Assembly (NCBI RefSeq): GCF_963678635.1
Contig: NC_087069.1
Coordinates: 3,916,166-3,980,165, forward strand
Origin: Symsagittifera roscoffensis
Lineage: Eukaryota; Xenacoelomorpha; Acoela; Convolutidae
DNA: 64,000 nt
Reading direction: 5' to 3'
Shown here: one piece after another, positions 37,401-50,740 of the stretch
How positions within the stretch are numbered: the stretch's first letter is position 1
Layout of the letters: every line of letters starts with the position of its first letter
The notes under the pieces: model-generated
Seen by the model: only the letters and a program-made list of their open reading frames with translations
The model's database searches: none
What the model was told of the DNA's origin: nothing
Position numbers and translations under genes: made by a program

Positions 37401-40400
37401 CCCTCTCCGCCTTGGTCTGGAAAGTCGAACCGTATCCACCTCAGTCGCGATGAATATAATCTTGGTCGCACCGTCTCCACCTCGGTCTGGAAAGTCGCGC
37501 TGTATCCACCTCAGTCGCGAGGAACACAATCTTGGTCGCGCCGTCTCCACCTTGTTCTAGAAAGTAGCGCCCTCTCTGCCTTGGTCTGGAAAGTCGAACC
37601 GTATCCACCTCAGTCGCGAGGAACACAATCTTGGTCGCGCCGTCTCCACTTCCACCTCGGTCTGGAAAGTCGCGCTGTATCCACCTCAGTCGCGAGGAAT
37701 ACAATCTTGGTCGCGCCGTCTCCACCTCGGTCTGGAAAGTCGCGCCGTCTCCGCATTGGTCTGAAAAGTCGCCCGTCCCCGCATTGGTCTGGAAAGTTGC
37801 ACCGTATCCACCTCAGTCGCGAGGAATATAATATTGGTCGCGCCGTCTCCGCCTCGGTCTGGAAAGCTGCGCCGTATCCACCTCAGTCGCGAGGAATACA
37901 ATCTTGGTCGCGCCGTCTCCACCTCGGTCTGGAAAGTCGCGCTGTATCCACCTCAGTCAGTCGCGAGGAATATAATCTTGGTCGCGCCGTCTCCACCTCG
38001 GTCTGGAAAGTCGCACTGTATCCACCTCAGTCGCGAGAAAAATATTATTGGTCGCGCCATCTCCACTTTGGTCTGAAAAGTCGCGCCGTCTCCACCTTGG
38101 TCTGGAAAGTCGCACCGTATTCACCTCATTCGCGAGGAACATAATCTTGGTTGCGCCGTGTCCACTTCGGTCTGAAAAGTCGCTCCGTCTCCGCATTGGT
38201 CTGAAAAGTCGCCCGTCCCCGCATTGGTCTGGAAAGTTGCACCGTATCCAGCTCAGTCGCGAGGAATATAATATTGGTCGCGCCGTCTCCACCTCGGTCT
38301 GGAAAGTCGCGCCGTCTCCGTATTGGTCTGGAAAATCGAGCCGTCTCCGCCTTGATCTGAAAAGTTGCACCGTATTCACCTCAGTCGCGAGGAATACAAT
38401 CTTGGTCGCGCCGTCTCCACCTCTGTCTGGAAAGTCGCGCTGTATCCACCTCAGTCGCGAGGAATATAATCTTGGTCGCGCCGTCTCCACCTCGATCTGG
38501 AAAGTCGCACTGCATCCACCTCAGTCGCGAGAAAAATAATATTGGTCGCGCCATCTCCACTTCGTTCTGGAAAGTAGCGCCCTCTCCGCCTTGGTCTGGA
38601 AAGTCGAACCGTATCCACCTTGTCGCGAGGAACACAATCTTGGTCGCGCCGTCTCCACCTTGTTCTGGAAAGTAGCGCCCTCTCCGCCTTGGTCTGGAAA
38701 CGCGAACCGTATCCACCTCAGTCGCGAGAAAAATAATATTGGTCGCGCCATCTCCACTTCGGTCTGGAAAGTAGCGCCCTCTCTGGAAATCGAGCCGTCT
38801 CCGCCTTGGTCTGAAAAGTTGCACCGTATCCACCTCAGTCGCGAGGAATACAATCTTGGTCGCGCCGTCTCCACCTCTGTCTGGAAAGTTGCGCCGTATC
38901 CACCTCAGTCGCGAGGAATACAATCTTGGTCGCGCCGTCTCCACCTCGGTCTGGAAAGTCGCGCTGTATCCACCTCAGTCGCGAGGAATATAATCTTGGT
39001 CGCGCCGTCTCCACCTCGGTCTGGAAAGTCGCACTGTATCCACCTCAGTCGCGAGAAAAATAATATTGGTCGCGCCATCTCCACTTCGGTCTGGAAAGTA
39101 GCGCCCTCTCTGCCTTGGTCTGAAAAACTGCGCCGTCTCCACTTTGTTCTGGAAAGTAGAGCCCTCTCCGCCTTGGTCTGGAAAGTCGAACCGTATCCAC
39201 CTCAGTCGCGATGAATATAATCTTGGTCGCGCCGTCTCCACCTCGGTCTGGAAAGTCGCGCTGTATCCACCTCAGTCGCGAGGAATATAATCTTGGTCGC
39301 GCCGTCTCCACCTCGATCTGGAAAGTCGCACTGCATCCACCTCAGTCGCGAGAAAAATAATATTGGTCGCGCCATCTCCACTTCGTTCTGGAAAGCAGCG
39401 CCCTCTCCGCCTTGGTCTGGAAAGTCGAACCGTATCCACCTCAGTCGCGATGTATATAATCTTGGTCGCACCGTCTCCACCTCGGTCTGGAAAGTCGCGC
39501 TGTATCCACCTCAGTCGCGAGGAACACAATCTTGGTCGCGCCGTCTCCACCTTGTTCTAGAAAGTAGCGCCCTCTCTGCCTTGGTCTGGAAAGTCGAACC
39601 GTATCCACCTCAGTCGCGAGGAACACAATCTTGGTCGCGCCGTCTCCACTTCCACCTCGGTCTGGAAAGTCGCGCTGTATCCACCTCAGTCGCGAGGAAT
39701 ACAATCTTGGTCGCGCCGTCTCCACCTCGGTCTGGAAAGTCGCGCCGTCTCCGCATTGGTCTGAAAAGTCGCCAGTCCCCGCATTGGTCTGGAAAGTTGC
39801 ACCGTATCCACCTCAGTCGCGAGGAATATAATATTGGTCGCGCCGTCTCCGCCTCGGTCTGGAAAGTCGCGCCGTCTCCGTATTGGTCTGGAAAATCGAG
39901 CCGTCTCCGCCTTGGTCTGAAAAGTTGCACCGTATCCACCTCAGTCGCGAGGAATACAATCTTGGTCGCGCCGTCTCCACCTCTGTCTGGAAAGTTGCGC
40001 CGTATCCACCTCAGTCGCGAGGAATACAATATTGGTCGCGCCATCTCCACTTCGGTCTGGAAAGTAGCGCCCTCTCTGCCTTGGTCTGAAAAACTGCGCC
40101 GTCTCCACTTTGTTCTGGAAAGTAGAGCCCTCTCCGCCTTGGTCTGGAAAGTCGAACCGTATCCACCTCAGTCGCGATGAATATAATCTTGGTCGCGCCG
40201 TCTCCACCTCGGTCTGGAAAGTCGCGCTGTATCCACCTCAGTCGCGAGGAATATAATCTTGGTCGCGCCGTCTCCACCTCGATCTGGAAAGTCGCACTGC
40301 ATCCACCTCAGTCGCGAGAAAAATAATATTGGTCGCGCCATCTCCACTTCGTTCTGGAAAGCAGCGCCCTCTTCGCCTTGGTCTGGAAAGTCGAACCGTA

Positions 40401-43400
40401 TCCACCTCAGTCGCGATGAATATAATCTTGGTCGCACCGTCTCCACCTCGGTCTGGAAAGTCGCGCTGTATCCACCTCAGTCGCGAGGAACACAATCTTG
40501 GTCGCGCCGTCTCCACCTTGTTCTAGAAAGTAGCGCCCTCTCCGCCTTGGTCTGGAAAGTCGAATCGTATCCACCTCAGTCGCGAGGAACACAATCTTGG
40601 TCGCGCCGTCTCCACTTCCACCTCGGTCTGGAAAGTCGCGCTGTATCCACCTCAGTCGCGAGGAATACAATCTTGGTCGCGCCGTCTCCACCTCGGTCTG
40701 GAAAGTCGCGCTGTATCCACCTCAGTCGCGAGGAATATAATCTTGGTCGCGCCGTCTCCACCTCGGTCTGGAAAGTCGCACTGTATCCACCTCAGTCGCG
40801 AGAAAAATAATATTGGTCGCGCCATCTCCACTTCGGTCTGGAAAGTTGCGCCGTATCCACCTCAGTCGCGAGGAATACAATCTTGGTCGCGCCGTCTCCA
40901 CCTCGGTCTGGAAAGTCGCACTGTATCCACCTCAGTCGCGAGGAATATAATCTTGGTCGCGCCGTCTCCACATCGGTCTGGAAAGTCGCACTGTATCCAC
41001 CTCAGTCGCGAGAAAAATAATATTGGTCGCGCCATCTCCACTTCGGTCTGGAAAGTAGCGCCTTCTCTGCCTTGGTCTGAAAAACTGCGCCGTCTCCACC
41101 TTGTTCTGGAAAGTAGAGCCCTCTCCGCCTTGTTCTGAAAAGTCGCGCCGTCTCCACCTTGGTCTGGAAATTCGAACCGTATCCACCTCGGTCGCGATGA
41201 ATACAATCTTGGTCGCGCCGTCTCCACCTCGGTCTGGAAAGTTGCGCCGTATCCACCTCAGTCGCGAGGAATACAATCTTGGTCGCGCCGTCTCCACCTC
41301 GGTCTGGAAAGTCGCGCTGTATCCACCTCAGTCGCGAGGAATATAATCTTGGTCGCGCCGTCTCCACCTCGGTCTGGAAAGTCGCACTGTATCCACCTCA
41401 GTCGCGAGAAAAATAATATTGGTCGCGCCATCTCCAATTCGGTCTGGAAAGTAGCGCCCTCTCTGACTTGGTCTGAAAAACTGCGCCGTCTCCACCTTGT
41501 TCTGGAAAGTAGAGCCCTCTCCGCCTTGGTCTGAAAAGTCGCGCCGTCAACACCTTGGTCTGGAAAGTCGAACCGTATCCACCTCAGTCGCGATGAATAT
41601 AATCTTGAACGCGCCGTCTCCACCTCGGTCTGGAAAGTCGCGCTGTATCCACCTCAGTCGCGAGGAATATAATCTTGGTCGCGCCGTCTCCACCTCGATC
41701 TGGAAAGTCGCACTGCATCCACCTCAGTCGCGAGAAAAATAATATTGGTCGCGCCATCTCCACTTCGTTCTGGAAAGTAGCGCCCTCTCCGCCTTGGTCT
41801 GGAAAGTCGAACCGTATCCACCTTGTCGCGAGGAACACAATCTTGGTCGCGCCGTCTCCACCTTGTTCTGGAAAGTAGCGCCCTCTCCGCCTTGGTCTGG
41901 AAACGCGAACCGTATCCACCTCAGTCGCGAGGAACACAATCTTGGTCGCGCCGTCTCCACCTCGGTCTGGAAAGTCGCGCTGTATCCACCTCAGTCGCGA
42001 GGAATATAATCTTGGTCGCACCATCTCCACCTCTGTCTGGAAAGTCGCACTGTATCCACCTCAGTCGCGAGAAAAATATTATTGGTCGCGCCATCTCCAC
42101 TTTGGTCTGAAAAGTCGCGCCGTCTCCACCTTGGTCTGGAAAGTCGCACCGTATTCACCTCATTCGCGAGGAACATAATCTTGGTTGCGCCGTGTCCACT
42201 TCGGTCTGAAAAGTCGCTCCGTCTCCGCATTGGTCTGAAAAGTCGCCCGTCCCCGCATTGGTCTGGAAAGTTGCACCGTATCCAGCTCAGTCGCGAGGAA
42301 TATAATATTGGTCGCGCCGTCTCCACCTCGGTCTGGAAAGTCGCGCCGTCTCCGTATTGGTCTGGAAAATCGAGCCGTCTCCGCCTTGATCTGAAAAGTT
42401 GCACCGTATTCACCTCAGTCGCGAGGAATACAATCTTGGTCGCGCCGTCTCCACCTCGGTCTGGAAACTTGCGCCGTATCCACCTCAGTCGCGAGAAATA
42501 CAATCTTGGTCGCGCCGTCTCCACCTCGGTCTGGAAAGTCGCGTTGTATCCACCTCAGTCGCGAGGAATATAATCTTGGTCGCGCCGTCTCCAACTCGGT
42601 CTGGAAAGTCGCACTGTATCCACCTCAGTCGCGAGAAAAATAATATTGGTCGCGCATCTCCACTTCGGTCTGGAAAGTAGCGCCCTCTCCGCCTTGGTCT
42701 AAAAAACTGCGCCGTCTCCACCTTGTTCTGGAAAGTAGAGCCCTCTCCGCCTTGTTCTGAAAAGTCGCGCCGTCTCCACCTTGGTCTGGAAAGTCGAACC
42801 GTATCCACCTCAGTCGCGATGAATATAATCTTGGTCGCGCCGTCTCCACCTCGGTCTGGAAAGTCGCGCTGTATCCACCTCAGTCGCGAGGAATACAATC
42901 TTGGTCGCGCCGTCTCCACCTCGATCTGGAAAGTCGCACTGTATCCCCCTCAGTCGCGAGAAAAAAAATATTGGTCGCGCCATCTCCACTTTGTTCTGGA
43001 AAGTAGCGCCATCTCCGCCTTGGTCTGAAAAGTCGCGCCGTCTCCACCTTGTTCTGGAAAGTAGCGCCCTCTCCGCCTTGGTCTGGAAAGTCGAACCGTA
43101 TCCACCTCAGTTGCGAGGAACACAATCTTGGTCGCGCCGTCTCCACCTCGGTCTGGAAAGTCGCGCTGTATCCACCTCAGTCGCGAGGAATATAATCTTG
43201 GTCGCGCCGTCTCCACCTCGGTCTGGAAAGTCGCACTGTATCCACCTCAGTCGCGACAAAAATAATATTGGTCGCGCCATCTTCACTTCGTTCTGGAAAG
43301 TAGCGCCATCTCCGCCTTGGTCTGAAAAGTCGCGCCGTCTCCACTTCGGTCTGGAAAGTCGCACCGTATTCACCTCATTCGCGAGGAACATAATCTTGGT

Positions 43401-45015
43401 TGCGCCGTGTCCACCTCGGTCTGAAAAGTCGCACTGTATCCACCTCAGTCGCGAGAAAAATAATATTGGTCGCGCCATCTCCACTTCGGTCTGGAAAGTA
43501 GAGCCCTCTCCGCCTTGTTCTGAAAAGTCGCGCCGTCTCCACCTTGGTCTGGAAAGTCGAACCGCATCCACCTCAGTCGCGATGAATATAATCTTGGTCG
43601 CGCCGTCTCCACCTCGTTCTGCAAAGTCGCGCTGTATCCACCTCAGTCGCGAGGAATATAATCTTGGTCGCGCCGTCTCCACCTCGATCTGGAAAGTCGC
43701 ACTGTATCCACCTCAGTCGCGAGAAAAATAATATTGGTCGCGCCATCTCCACTTTGTTCTGGAAAGTAGCGCCATCTCCGCCTTGGTCTGAAAAGTCGCG
43801 CCGTCTCCACCTTGTTCTGGAAAGTAGCGCCCTCTCCGCCTTGGTCTGGAAAGTCGAACCGTATCCACCTCAGTCGCGAGAAAAATAATATTGGTCGCGC
43901 CATCTCCTCTTCGGTCTGGAAAGTAGCGCCCTCTCTGCCTTGGTCTGAAAAACTGCGCCGTCTCCACCTTGTTCTGGAAAGTAGAGCCCTCTCCGCCTTG
44001 TTCTGAAAAGTCGCGCCGTCTCCACCTTGGTCTGGAAAGTCGAACCGTATCCACCTCAGTCGCGATGAATACAATCTTGGTCGCGCCGTCTCCACCTCGG
44101 TCTGGAAAGTTGCGCCGTATCCACCTCAGTCGCGAGGAATACAATCTTGGTCACGCCGTCTCCACCTCGGTCTGGAAAGTCGCACTGTATCCACCTCAGT
44201 CGCGAGAAAAATAATATTGGTCGCGCCATCTTCACTTCGTTCTGGAAAGTAGCGCCATCTCCGCCTTGGTCTGAAAAGTCGTGCCGTCTCCACCTTGTTC
44301 TGGAAAGTAGCGCCCTCTCCGCCTTGGTCTGGAAAGTCGAACCGTATCCACCTCAGTCGCGATGAATATAATCTTGGTCGCGCCGTCTCCACCTCGGTCT
44401 GGAAAGTCGCGCTGTATCCACCTCAGTCGCGAGGAATATAATCTCGGTCGCGCCGTCTCCACCTCGGTCTGGAAAGTCGCACTGTATCCACCTCAGTCGC
44501 GAGAAAAATAATATTAGTCGCGCCATCTTCACTTCGTTCTGGAAAGTAGCGCCATCTCCGCCTTGGTCTGAAAAGTCGCGCCGTCTCCACTTCGGTCTGG
44601 AAAGTAGCGCCCTCTCCGCCTTGGTCTGAAAAGTCGCGCCGTCTCCACCTTGTTCTGGAAAGTAGCGCCCTCTCCGCATTGGTCTGGAAAGTCTGGAAAT
44701 AGCTCGGTTTGGTCGCGCCAGTCACGCCATTTCCTGACCAGCAGGGTCGCGCCATATACACCTAGGTCGCGAAAGTCGCGCCTTAGTTTTTCGGTCGCGA
44801 AAGTCTGGAAATGGCAACTCTTGGTCGCGAGAGTCTGGGCATACCAAATATGAGTCGCGATGATTTGGTCGCGCCACCTCTGCTTCGGTCGCGATAGTCG
44901 CAACGGATCATCATGATTGCAAAAGTCTGGAAATGCCATGTTTTTTGCCAAAGCCTGGCCATGCCTACTTTTGGTCTGAAAAGTCTGGACATGCCAAACT
45001 TTTGTCGCGAAAGTA
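34406..45015. repeat. CpG-rich satellite of 29/35/70-bp units with higher-order structure
   Basis: The basic module is GTCGCGCCGTCTCCACCTCGG + TCTGGAAA (about 29-35 bp). It alternates with a 35-bp module GCGCTGTATCCACCTCAG + TCGCGAGGAATATAAT to give 70-bp pairs. Longer blocks recur: the segments at 37.2-37.8 and 39.2-39.8 kb lie 2,000 bp apart, 38.05-38.5 and 42.08-42.5 kb lie 4,034 bp apart, and 34.68, 35.75 and 36.52 kb begin the same way. Open frames of 60-295 codons on both strands shift by one frame each 70 bp and are by-products of the repeat, not genes. From about 44.69 kb units degenerate. Confidence 0.97.
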
Positions 45016-45048
45016 TGGACATAAATCTGGGACCTCGACTCGGGAAGA

Positions 45049-45280
45049 CCGCTCAAAAACCGCTTAAAAACCGCTCAAATCTTGCTTGAAAAATCGTTCA
45101 AAAATCACCGCAAGAAATGAGTGGTTTTTGAGCCGTTTCCTAAGCTAGACTTGAGCGGTTTGAGCGGTTTTTCCAAAAAAAACCGCCCAAACCGCCCAAA
45201 CCGCCCAAACCGCTCAAACCGCTCAAATTTTGCTGGAAAGCCGCTTAAACCGCTCAAATCTTGAGCGGTTTTTGAGCGGG
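45049..45280. repeat. Array of the 9-bp motif CCGCTCAAA and its inverse, flanked by a direct repeat
   Basis: Forward copies (CCGCTCAAA / CCGCCCAAA) and inverted copies (TTTGAGCGG) alternate, so the block can fold back on itself. It is bounded by GACCTCGACTCGGGA (45031-45045) and GATCTCGACCCGGGA (45280-45294), which look like target-site or terminal repeats. Confidence 0.85.
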
Positions 45281-45299
45281 ATCTCGACCCGGGAATTAC

Positions 45300-46020
45300 A
45301 CAAAGAATAGGCTTCAAATATATGTTTATAGGGAATGGCATCCTCGCGGTGAGTTTAAGCACTGATAAATGAATTGATAATCAGCCTCCCTGAAGTCACT
45401 CAGCAGCAGATTGAATATTCCGAACTGTTAAATTTCTTCTTCCTCTTTGTCACTCTCTGAAATTTTTACCTAGAGATGAGATTTCAATTAAATTGATTGT
45501 TTCTCATCTTAATTCTGATCAGAAATTAGCTAAGTCTCTGCTATTTCTAGCTCGAAAAAAGTCCCCTGGTGGCGCTCGAAAGCTTGACCTTTAGACGGCT
45601 GTGCTAACCACTATGCTACAGTCCTTCATGGAGATTGATAGTTTTAGCAAAATAACAGTTGTTATAACAAGTGTTAGTTTGCATTGTATTGCTTCTGTTA
45701 TAGTGTATACTCGAAGCATGTTGATCTCGTTGCGATTGAGCTGTGGACTGATTTCTGATTATTTCTTTCCAGAAACTGTTTATTTCTAAACTAGAAGAAA
45801 AATAGATATTTTCTGCACAGAAAGTAGGAGAAATCTAGGCTAGATAATCTAGATCAAATTTCTATCTAGAAAAACAGCCTTCGATGGATACGGGGCACAA
45901 AATTGACCGAACGCGTCTATTAGATTTTTTGTTCCAAACTCCGAATTGCTACAAACTTCGAATCTAATTGTGGAAAACTAATCATGTTTTAGTTTTAAGC
46001 TGGTATTCTGGGTTGACCTC
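45300..46020. other. Non-coding DNA with a tRNA-like relic
   Basis: No protein-coding gene. On the minus strand around 45551-45617 a tRNA-like stretch is seen (GCATAGTGGTTAGCAC, then GTCTAAAGG, then TTCGAG) but stems do not form properly. It is probably a SINE or tRNA pseudogene. Confidence 0.35.
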
Positions 46021-47461
46021 AAAACACAAAACATGCTTGTCATGCAATTCTATGTACCCATGTACTGATTGTCCAGAAAAAAACGTATTAACACTTTTCC
46101 AATCGAAGAAATGAAAATTGTAAAAAAGCAGTTTTTGCTAGTAATTTTTCTTTCTAGTCGCAAAATGCACATACTCAAATACACAATTTTTGAAAAAATT
46201 TTGCATGCAAAAGTTTGTAGTTTTGTCCATAAGAAAGTCAAGGTTGAATATAAAGTAGTAAAGGTTGAACAGAAATTACTATGATTTTTTAGCAAATCCA
46301 AACTTGAAACGTTCATTGCTTTTTTTTATAAAGATATATTTTAGCCTTTCACAAAAATCACGCTACGATTATTGACTAGTAAAGTTTTTGAGTTTTAAAA
46401 CACAAAAATCGGAACTTCTGATTGTGGAAAAAAATAGTTATACATTTTTCATATATAGAAAAATACTTATCACCGAGGTTTCAGATAACTTCTGTACGTT
46501 TGGATTTATATGGATATACATAAAGTTTTTATCGAAAATAGAAAAATGTATGATTAGGTGTTTTGGTCAATTCAGTATATTATTTAACGACGTTGAAAAG
46601 ATTTGAAAGTGTTAGTTTGACAGAGTATTTTGGGCATGAAACCAACACCTCAAACCAAAGTACCCAATTAATTTTCATTTCTACAAATCTGTCCATTATC
46701 ATGTTTGATTTTTTTTGACGAAATTCTTCAATAAAACATTAGTTTTGGTAGTCTTTGAATTTTTTGATTTACTGATCAGCTGGCTATAAAAACTTCACGG
46801 TAGCAGCGTATAAACTCATAAGTCATTTCACCAAAAATGTTCAAAACTTAAACTACTATAAATTAGCTACGCACAAAAAAGATTCACAGCCAATAAAACA
46901 ATATTTTGTCGTCTATTCTAAACCATTACTTGCTACTGTTTAGCTGGTCATAAAGTTGGTTTAGTTTGCCTTTGCCGATTTAAAAGTTATACTGTTGCAA
47001 AGAAAATATTCTACAGAAAAAAAAAGTTTATACGCTTCATAGATCAACTGAACAATTTTCAAATAATTTTTTTGCTGATTGCTTACGTAGTAATTTAGAT
47101 AATTAGATTTACGATTATCGCGCTTGCGTCCGATCCTTCAAAAATTTGAATTCCTGAAACTGACTGCTTACTACGTCGATCCTTTGATATACGTAAGTTA
47201 AACAAGTAAATTCCAAACAACAATTCTCCGTGGTAATTCTTAAATTCAAACAAGACAGCTCGTATATCAGGGCAAAGCCCTGAAAGTTCCAACTGTCCTT
47301 TAATTCATTTCAAATAGTCTTAGGAAAAAAGTTTAAAAACCTATTGATTTTTGACAATATCAAAGTCTGAAAAGTGGAGTCGTAAGAAAATAATACGACC
47401 GATCCCATTCGCTAGCCTCATTTCGTTTTGGAACGATGTTGTTGTGCGGGTTATTTTGCAT

Positions 47462-47900
47462 TACGCGCTTAGCAATATGAACAAGACTGCTCGTATCAGG
47501 GCGAGAATTGAATTTAATTGAATGCTCCGACTGCCTATTAAACTCTTTCGAGCAGTAATAACATGAAAAAATTAAATGAAATAAAACAAAATGAACATTT
47601 TTGCTTTTAATTTGAAATTTTTTGGAGAAATATTTGAAGAAATCACCACACATGCCATATAAAACACAAAGTGATAATTTTCGCTCCTAGTACCACATCA
47701 ATTAAGGCAAAGAAGCTTCGTTTAACCAACTTGGAATGCTTTCTAAGAAGGAATAAATCTTCGTTTACGCGTCAATAGTGCGAATTATATCGCGCGTTAA
47801 ATGTCCCAATTGACAAAAATTGCTATCTTGAAAGCCCCATAATTTTACAAAAACAATCACAGGTGAAATATCCTTTCAAATATAAGCTCTTAGAGCAACA
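47462..47900. repeat. Dispersed repeat, copy 1
   Basis: This matches 53939-54320 in order: AACAAGACTGCTCGT..CAGGGC, GCTCCGACTGCC, GAGCAGTAATAACAT, CAACTTGGAATGCTTTCTAAG, TATCGCGCGTTAA and CCCCATAATTTTACAAA. Shorter pieces recur near 47.24-47.30 kb and 48.04-48.15 kb. It is an old non-coding repeat family of unknown type. Confidence 0.75.
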
Positions 47901-48199
47901 AGAAATCTTGAATGATTTTTTAAAATTTTGTCAAAATGGCTAGGTAAAAAGTCGAAATCTGTCTGAAGAAAAAAAACCCACCACGAGCACAAATATTCCG
48001 CTACTTTCTTTACAAAAAAAGGAACAATAAATTTGTTAAAGCGCGCATAATTTAGTCAAGATAATGGCCAATTTGGCAATTTTTAAATCTCCAGAGCTTT
48101 ACAAAAATAATTGGAGTTAAAATATCTTTTCAAATTTGAACTCACGAAGTCAATAACTTCAATGGGGTATACAAAATTTTGTTGAACATCATTGTTTCA

Positions 48200-50040
48200 A
48201 TCGTCAAAAATTGATTGAAAAAAATCCACACCGAGCATAATTATTTCGTTCTCTTCAAAAACCGGATTAATAATAGGGATTTTAAGGCTATGCGATGCTT
48301 TTTTTGTGTAAAAAATTGTTTGTTTGAACCATTAAAGACAATTTTTACTAATTGGAAATTGGAATCGCTTTCGATTATATTCTCCAAGAGTAACATTGGA
48401 TTGCAAATTGCCGCTTTGAACATGTACGATAAATGAATCACGTGAAGTGGAGAGTTTTTCATTATAGTGCAAATTAACCAGACAGAAAGCATAAAATTTA
48501 AAATTTCATACGCTTTTTTCTTCAGATGCAATGACCGTAGACAAAAAAAGTGTTCATTTTTTTTTCGTTTTGTACAGCTAATTTACTTAAAACACTGTAC
48601 AACGAAGTAACCCGTAGTTAGAAATTCAATCCTGATAGAGCTAAAGGAAATCTATTGAATCAGTCTTTGCGCTGCAAAGAGCAAATTAGTACGATATTGA
48701 AATTCACATTGCCTTGGGTGAAAGTTTTCGTGACATTTGAAATTAAGGCGTTCTTTTCATATCATGGAAAACTAGGTCAACAGGAGAACTGAAAAACATA
48801 CGGGTTGAATATCAGGGGAAATGTTTTGCACAGTTGCGAGCAGTTTGATTGCATTTTCTAGAGGAGTCAGAACAGTTGTCGCTTCTGATAAGTTTTTTGA
48901 TCAAAGCAGAGAAGAAATTCATCTCGCTGCAATTTTTTGTGCGGGCACAAACAGACTTTCCAACTACTTTTTGGTTGTTTTATTACTTTGAAAATTGTAT
49001 GAAAAGCGTTTTCCTGAGAATATTATTTTTCTTGAAAAATTGGGCTTTTTTACTGATATAAAATTTGTAAGACAAGCGTTTTCCCTTATAAAGGTTAAAA
49101 ACACGAGGGATTCTATTTCAAACTACTAGGTTAGTCGCTGAACTAACTTTATAATAAAATCACCACTTCACGAAAATAAAAATTTTGTCTGCGAAAGTAA
49201 ATTCCTGACTTTAAGGTAGTGAAAGCAGCGTTTTTTCAGACGGAAGAATCAAGGTTTTCTATGGTAAATAGAACTTATTTTCTGATTTTCCGCTGAATTC
49301 TGCGTGCATATCCTACAATTCTGGGTGTTAGTTTTCTTAAGGTATCCCAATACCCAGTTTATTCTGCAATTTTTATGCCATTTTGTGTATTGGTTTTCCT
49401 ATTAGTAGTTTCAGTGAAAATCCCAATTTTAAAGCAAAACAAACAAAATAATAATTCGATATTCGGAATATGCTTGTCATACTTTTAACTGGATAAAACT
49501 TGCAGTCATGCTATTTTTTCACAATTTTTCCTTCAGGGATTACAATGGGGTTACATGACAAGCATTTTTCTATAACTGCAAATCGTATGAATAGCGTTTT
49601 TTCTCAGCTTTGGTGTTTTGATAAACCTCGCTTTCGCAACGAAGTTTGTCTGTGAGAAAAGTTTGGTGTAAAATTTTTGCTGATAATTTAGTTAAATAGC
49701 TAGGAAGATAAGCGACACGCGATGAAAAAAAAACATTGTTAATTGGATCGAAAACTAGTTAACAAATTTCCTTGTTCAAACCAGGACGGACTTTTGAAAG
49801 CTATAATCCGGAATTATGAAGATTTAAAACTCCATCTGCTTCTAAAAGAAATTTGATCCATTGATGAAAATTTTGTTGACTACAACCGCTAAAGAAACAA
49901 ATTTACATCCACAGTATGATTCATAATAGTATTTTTTTCATCAATCTAAATGCTTAGCAAATGTGTTGTAAAAAATTGCGTGAAAAACATAATTGAACAT
50001 TTTGAATTTTTCACAATGAAACTTGCTAGTCGGTAAAAAG
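48200..50040. other. AT-rich non-coding sequence
   Basis: Short open frames only, none with recognisable domains or clear splice structure. Parts of the dispersed TGCTWGTCATAC motif family lie here. I see nothing else I can support. Confidence 0.5.
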
Positions 50041-50081
50041 ACGAAAAATGCAAAGATTAGAACCACTTTTGTTGGGACTTG

Positions 50082-50178
50082 GGCGAATGATGTTCTTCAG
50101 CAAAACAATTGGGGAATTTGTGTGTACCATGTTAACACACAACCTCCCCAATTGTTTTGCTGAAGAACACCATTCGCC
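50082..50178. repeat. 97-bp near-perfect hairpin (MITE-like or microRNA-precursor-like)
   Basis: Arms 50082-50115 and 50145-50178 are 34 bp with one mismatch. An inner stem TTGTGTGT / ACACACAA (50118-50125 / 50135-50142) closes a 9-base loop, with a 2-base internal loop between. On the minus-strand transcript the single mismatch becomes a G-U pair. No target-site duplication is obvious. Confidence 0.9.
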
Positions 50179-50589
50179 TAACTTCAAACTGTCACTTTAC
50201 TTGTTTTATTTCGTATTTGTCGTCTTAAAGTCATGTCGTTTTAATGTCAAGTCGCCTTATTGTCTTGTCCTTTTTTTTACTCAGCGCCCTGACTAGTTTA
50301 TTCATTTTAATTGTTCACAAAAGTCCAAAGTTTTTCTTAATTTGATTTTTTTAGCACGTGTGCAAAGATTTATGAATAGAGCACATATTTTTTCGGGCTA
50401 AATACTTTGTAAAAAGCACTCTGCTCACAAAAAGCGAACTCTGTTGCCAAAAAGTAACAAGCAAATTCTGTGCTTACCAAGCTTTTGTACGCATTTTCAG
50501 GACCATTTTTTTTCAAATCAAAAACGCCGTTTCTTGTAGCGTGTTTATTAAATTGAGTAAATTTGGTAAAAAAGTTTTAGTGCCGAGCA

Positions 50590-50740
50590 ACTGCAATTCA
50601 ACCGTCTAAGGCCCTCTTTTCACTATTTTTATTTCTGGCGTTGATCTTTCTAGACCTCTGAACTTTTAACGACCTCGTTTATTATGATTATTATTTCTGC
50701 CATTGATTTTGCTAGAACTCTCAACTTTTCTTGATTTTGA
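50590..50740. repeat. Short diverged direct duplication
   Basis: ATTTCTGGCGTTGATCTTTC + TAGACCTCTGAACTTTT near 50.63 kb recurs as ATTTCTGCCATTGATTTTGC + TAGAACTCTCAACTTTT near 50.69 kb. Confidence 0.6.

Noticed and set aside
34646-44761. Many open frames of 60-295 codons on both strands (Arg/Ser/Pro-rich)
   Set aside because: They repeat every 70 bp shifted by one frame, occur on both strands and in all frames, and follow from the satellite unit lacking stop codons.
45551-45617. tRNA gene candidate on the minus strand
   Set aside because: D-arm-like and anticodon-loop-like parts are present (a CTA anticodon would result), but the acceptor and T stems do not pair and the B-box is broken. At best a tRNA-derived relic.
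46050-49061. Several 60-97-codon open frames in the AT-rich region
   Set aside because: Length expected by chance at this composition, no domains, no splice or promoter support.
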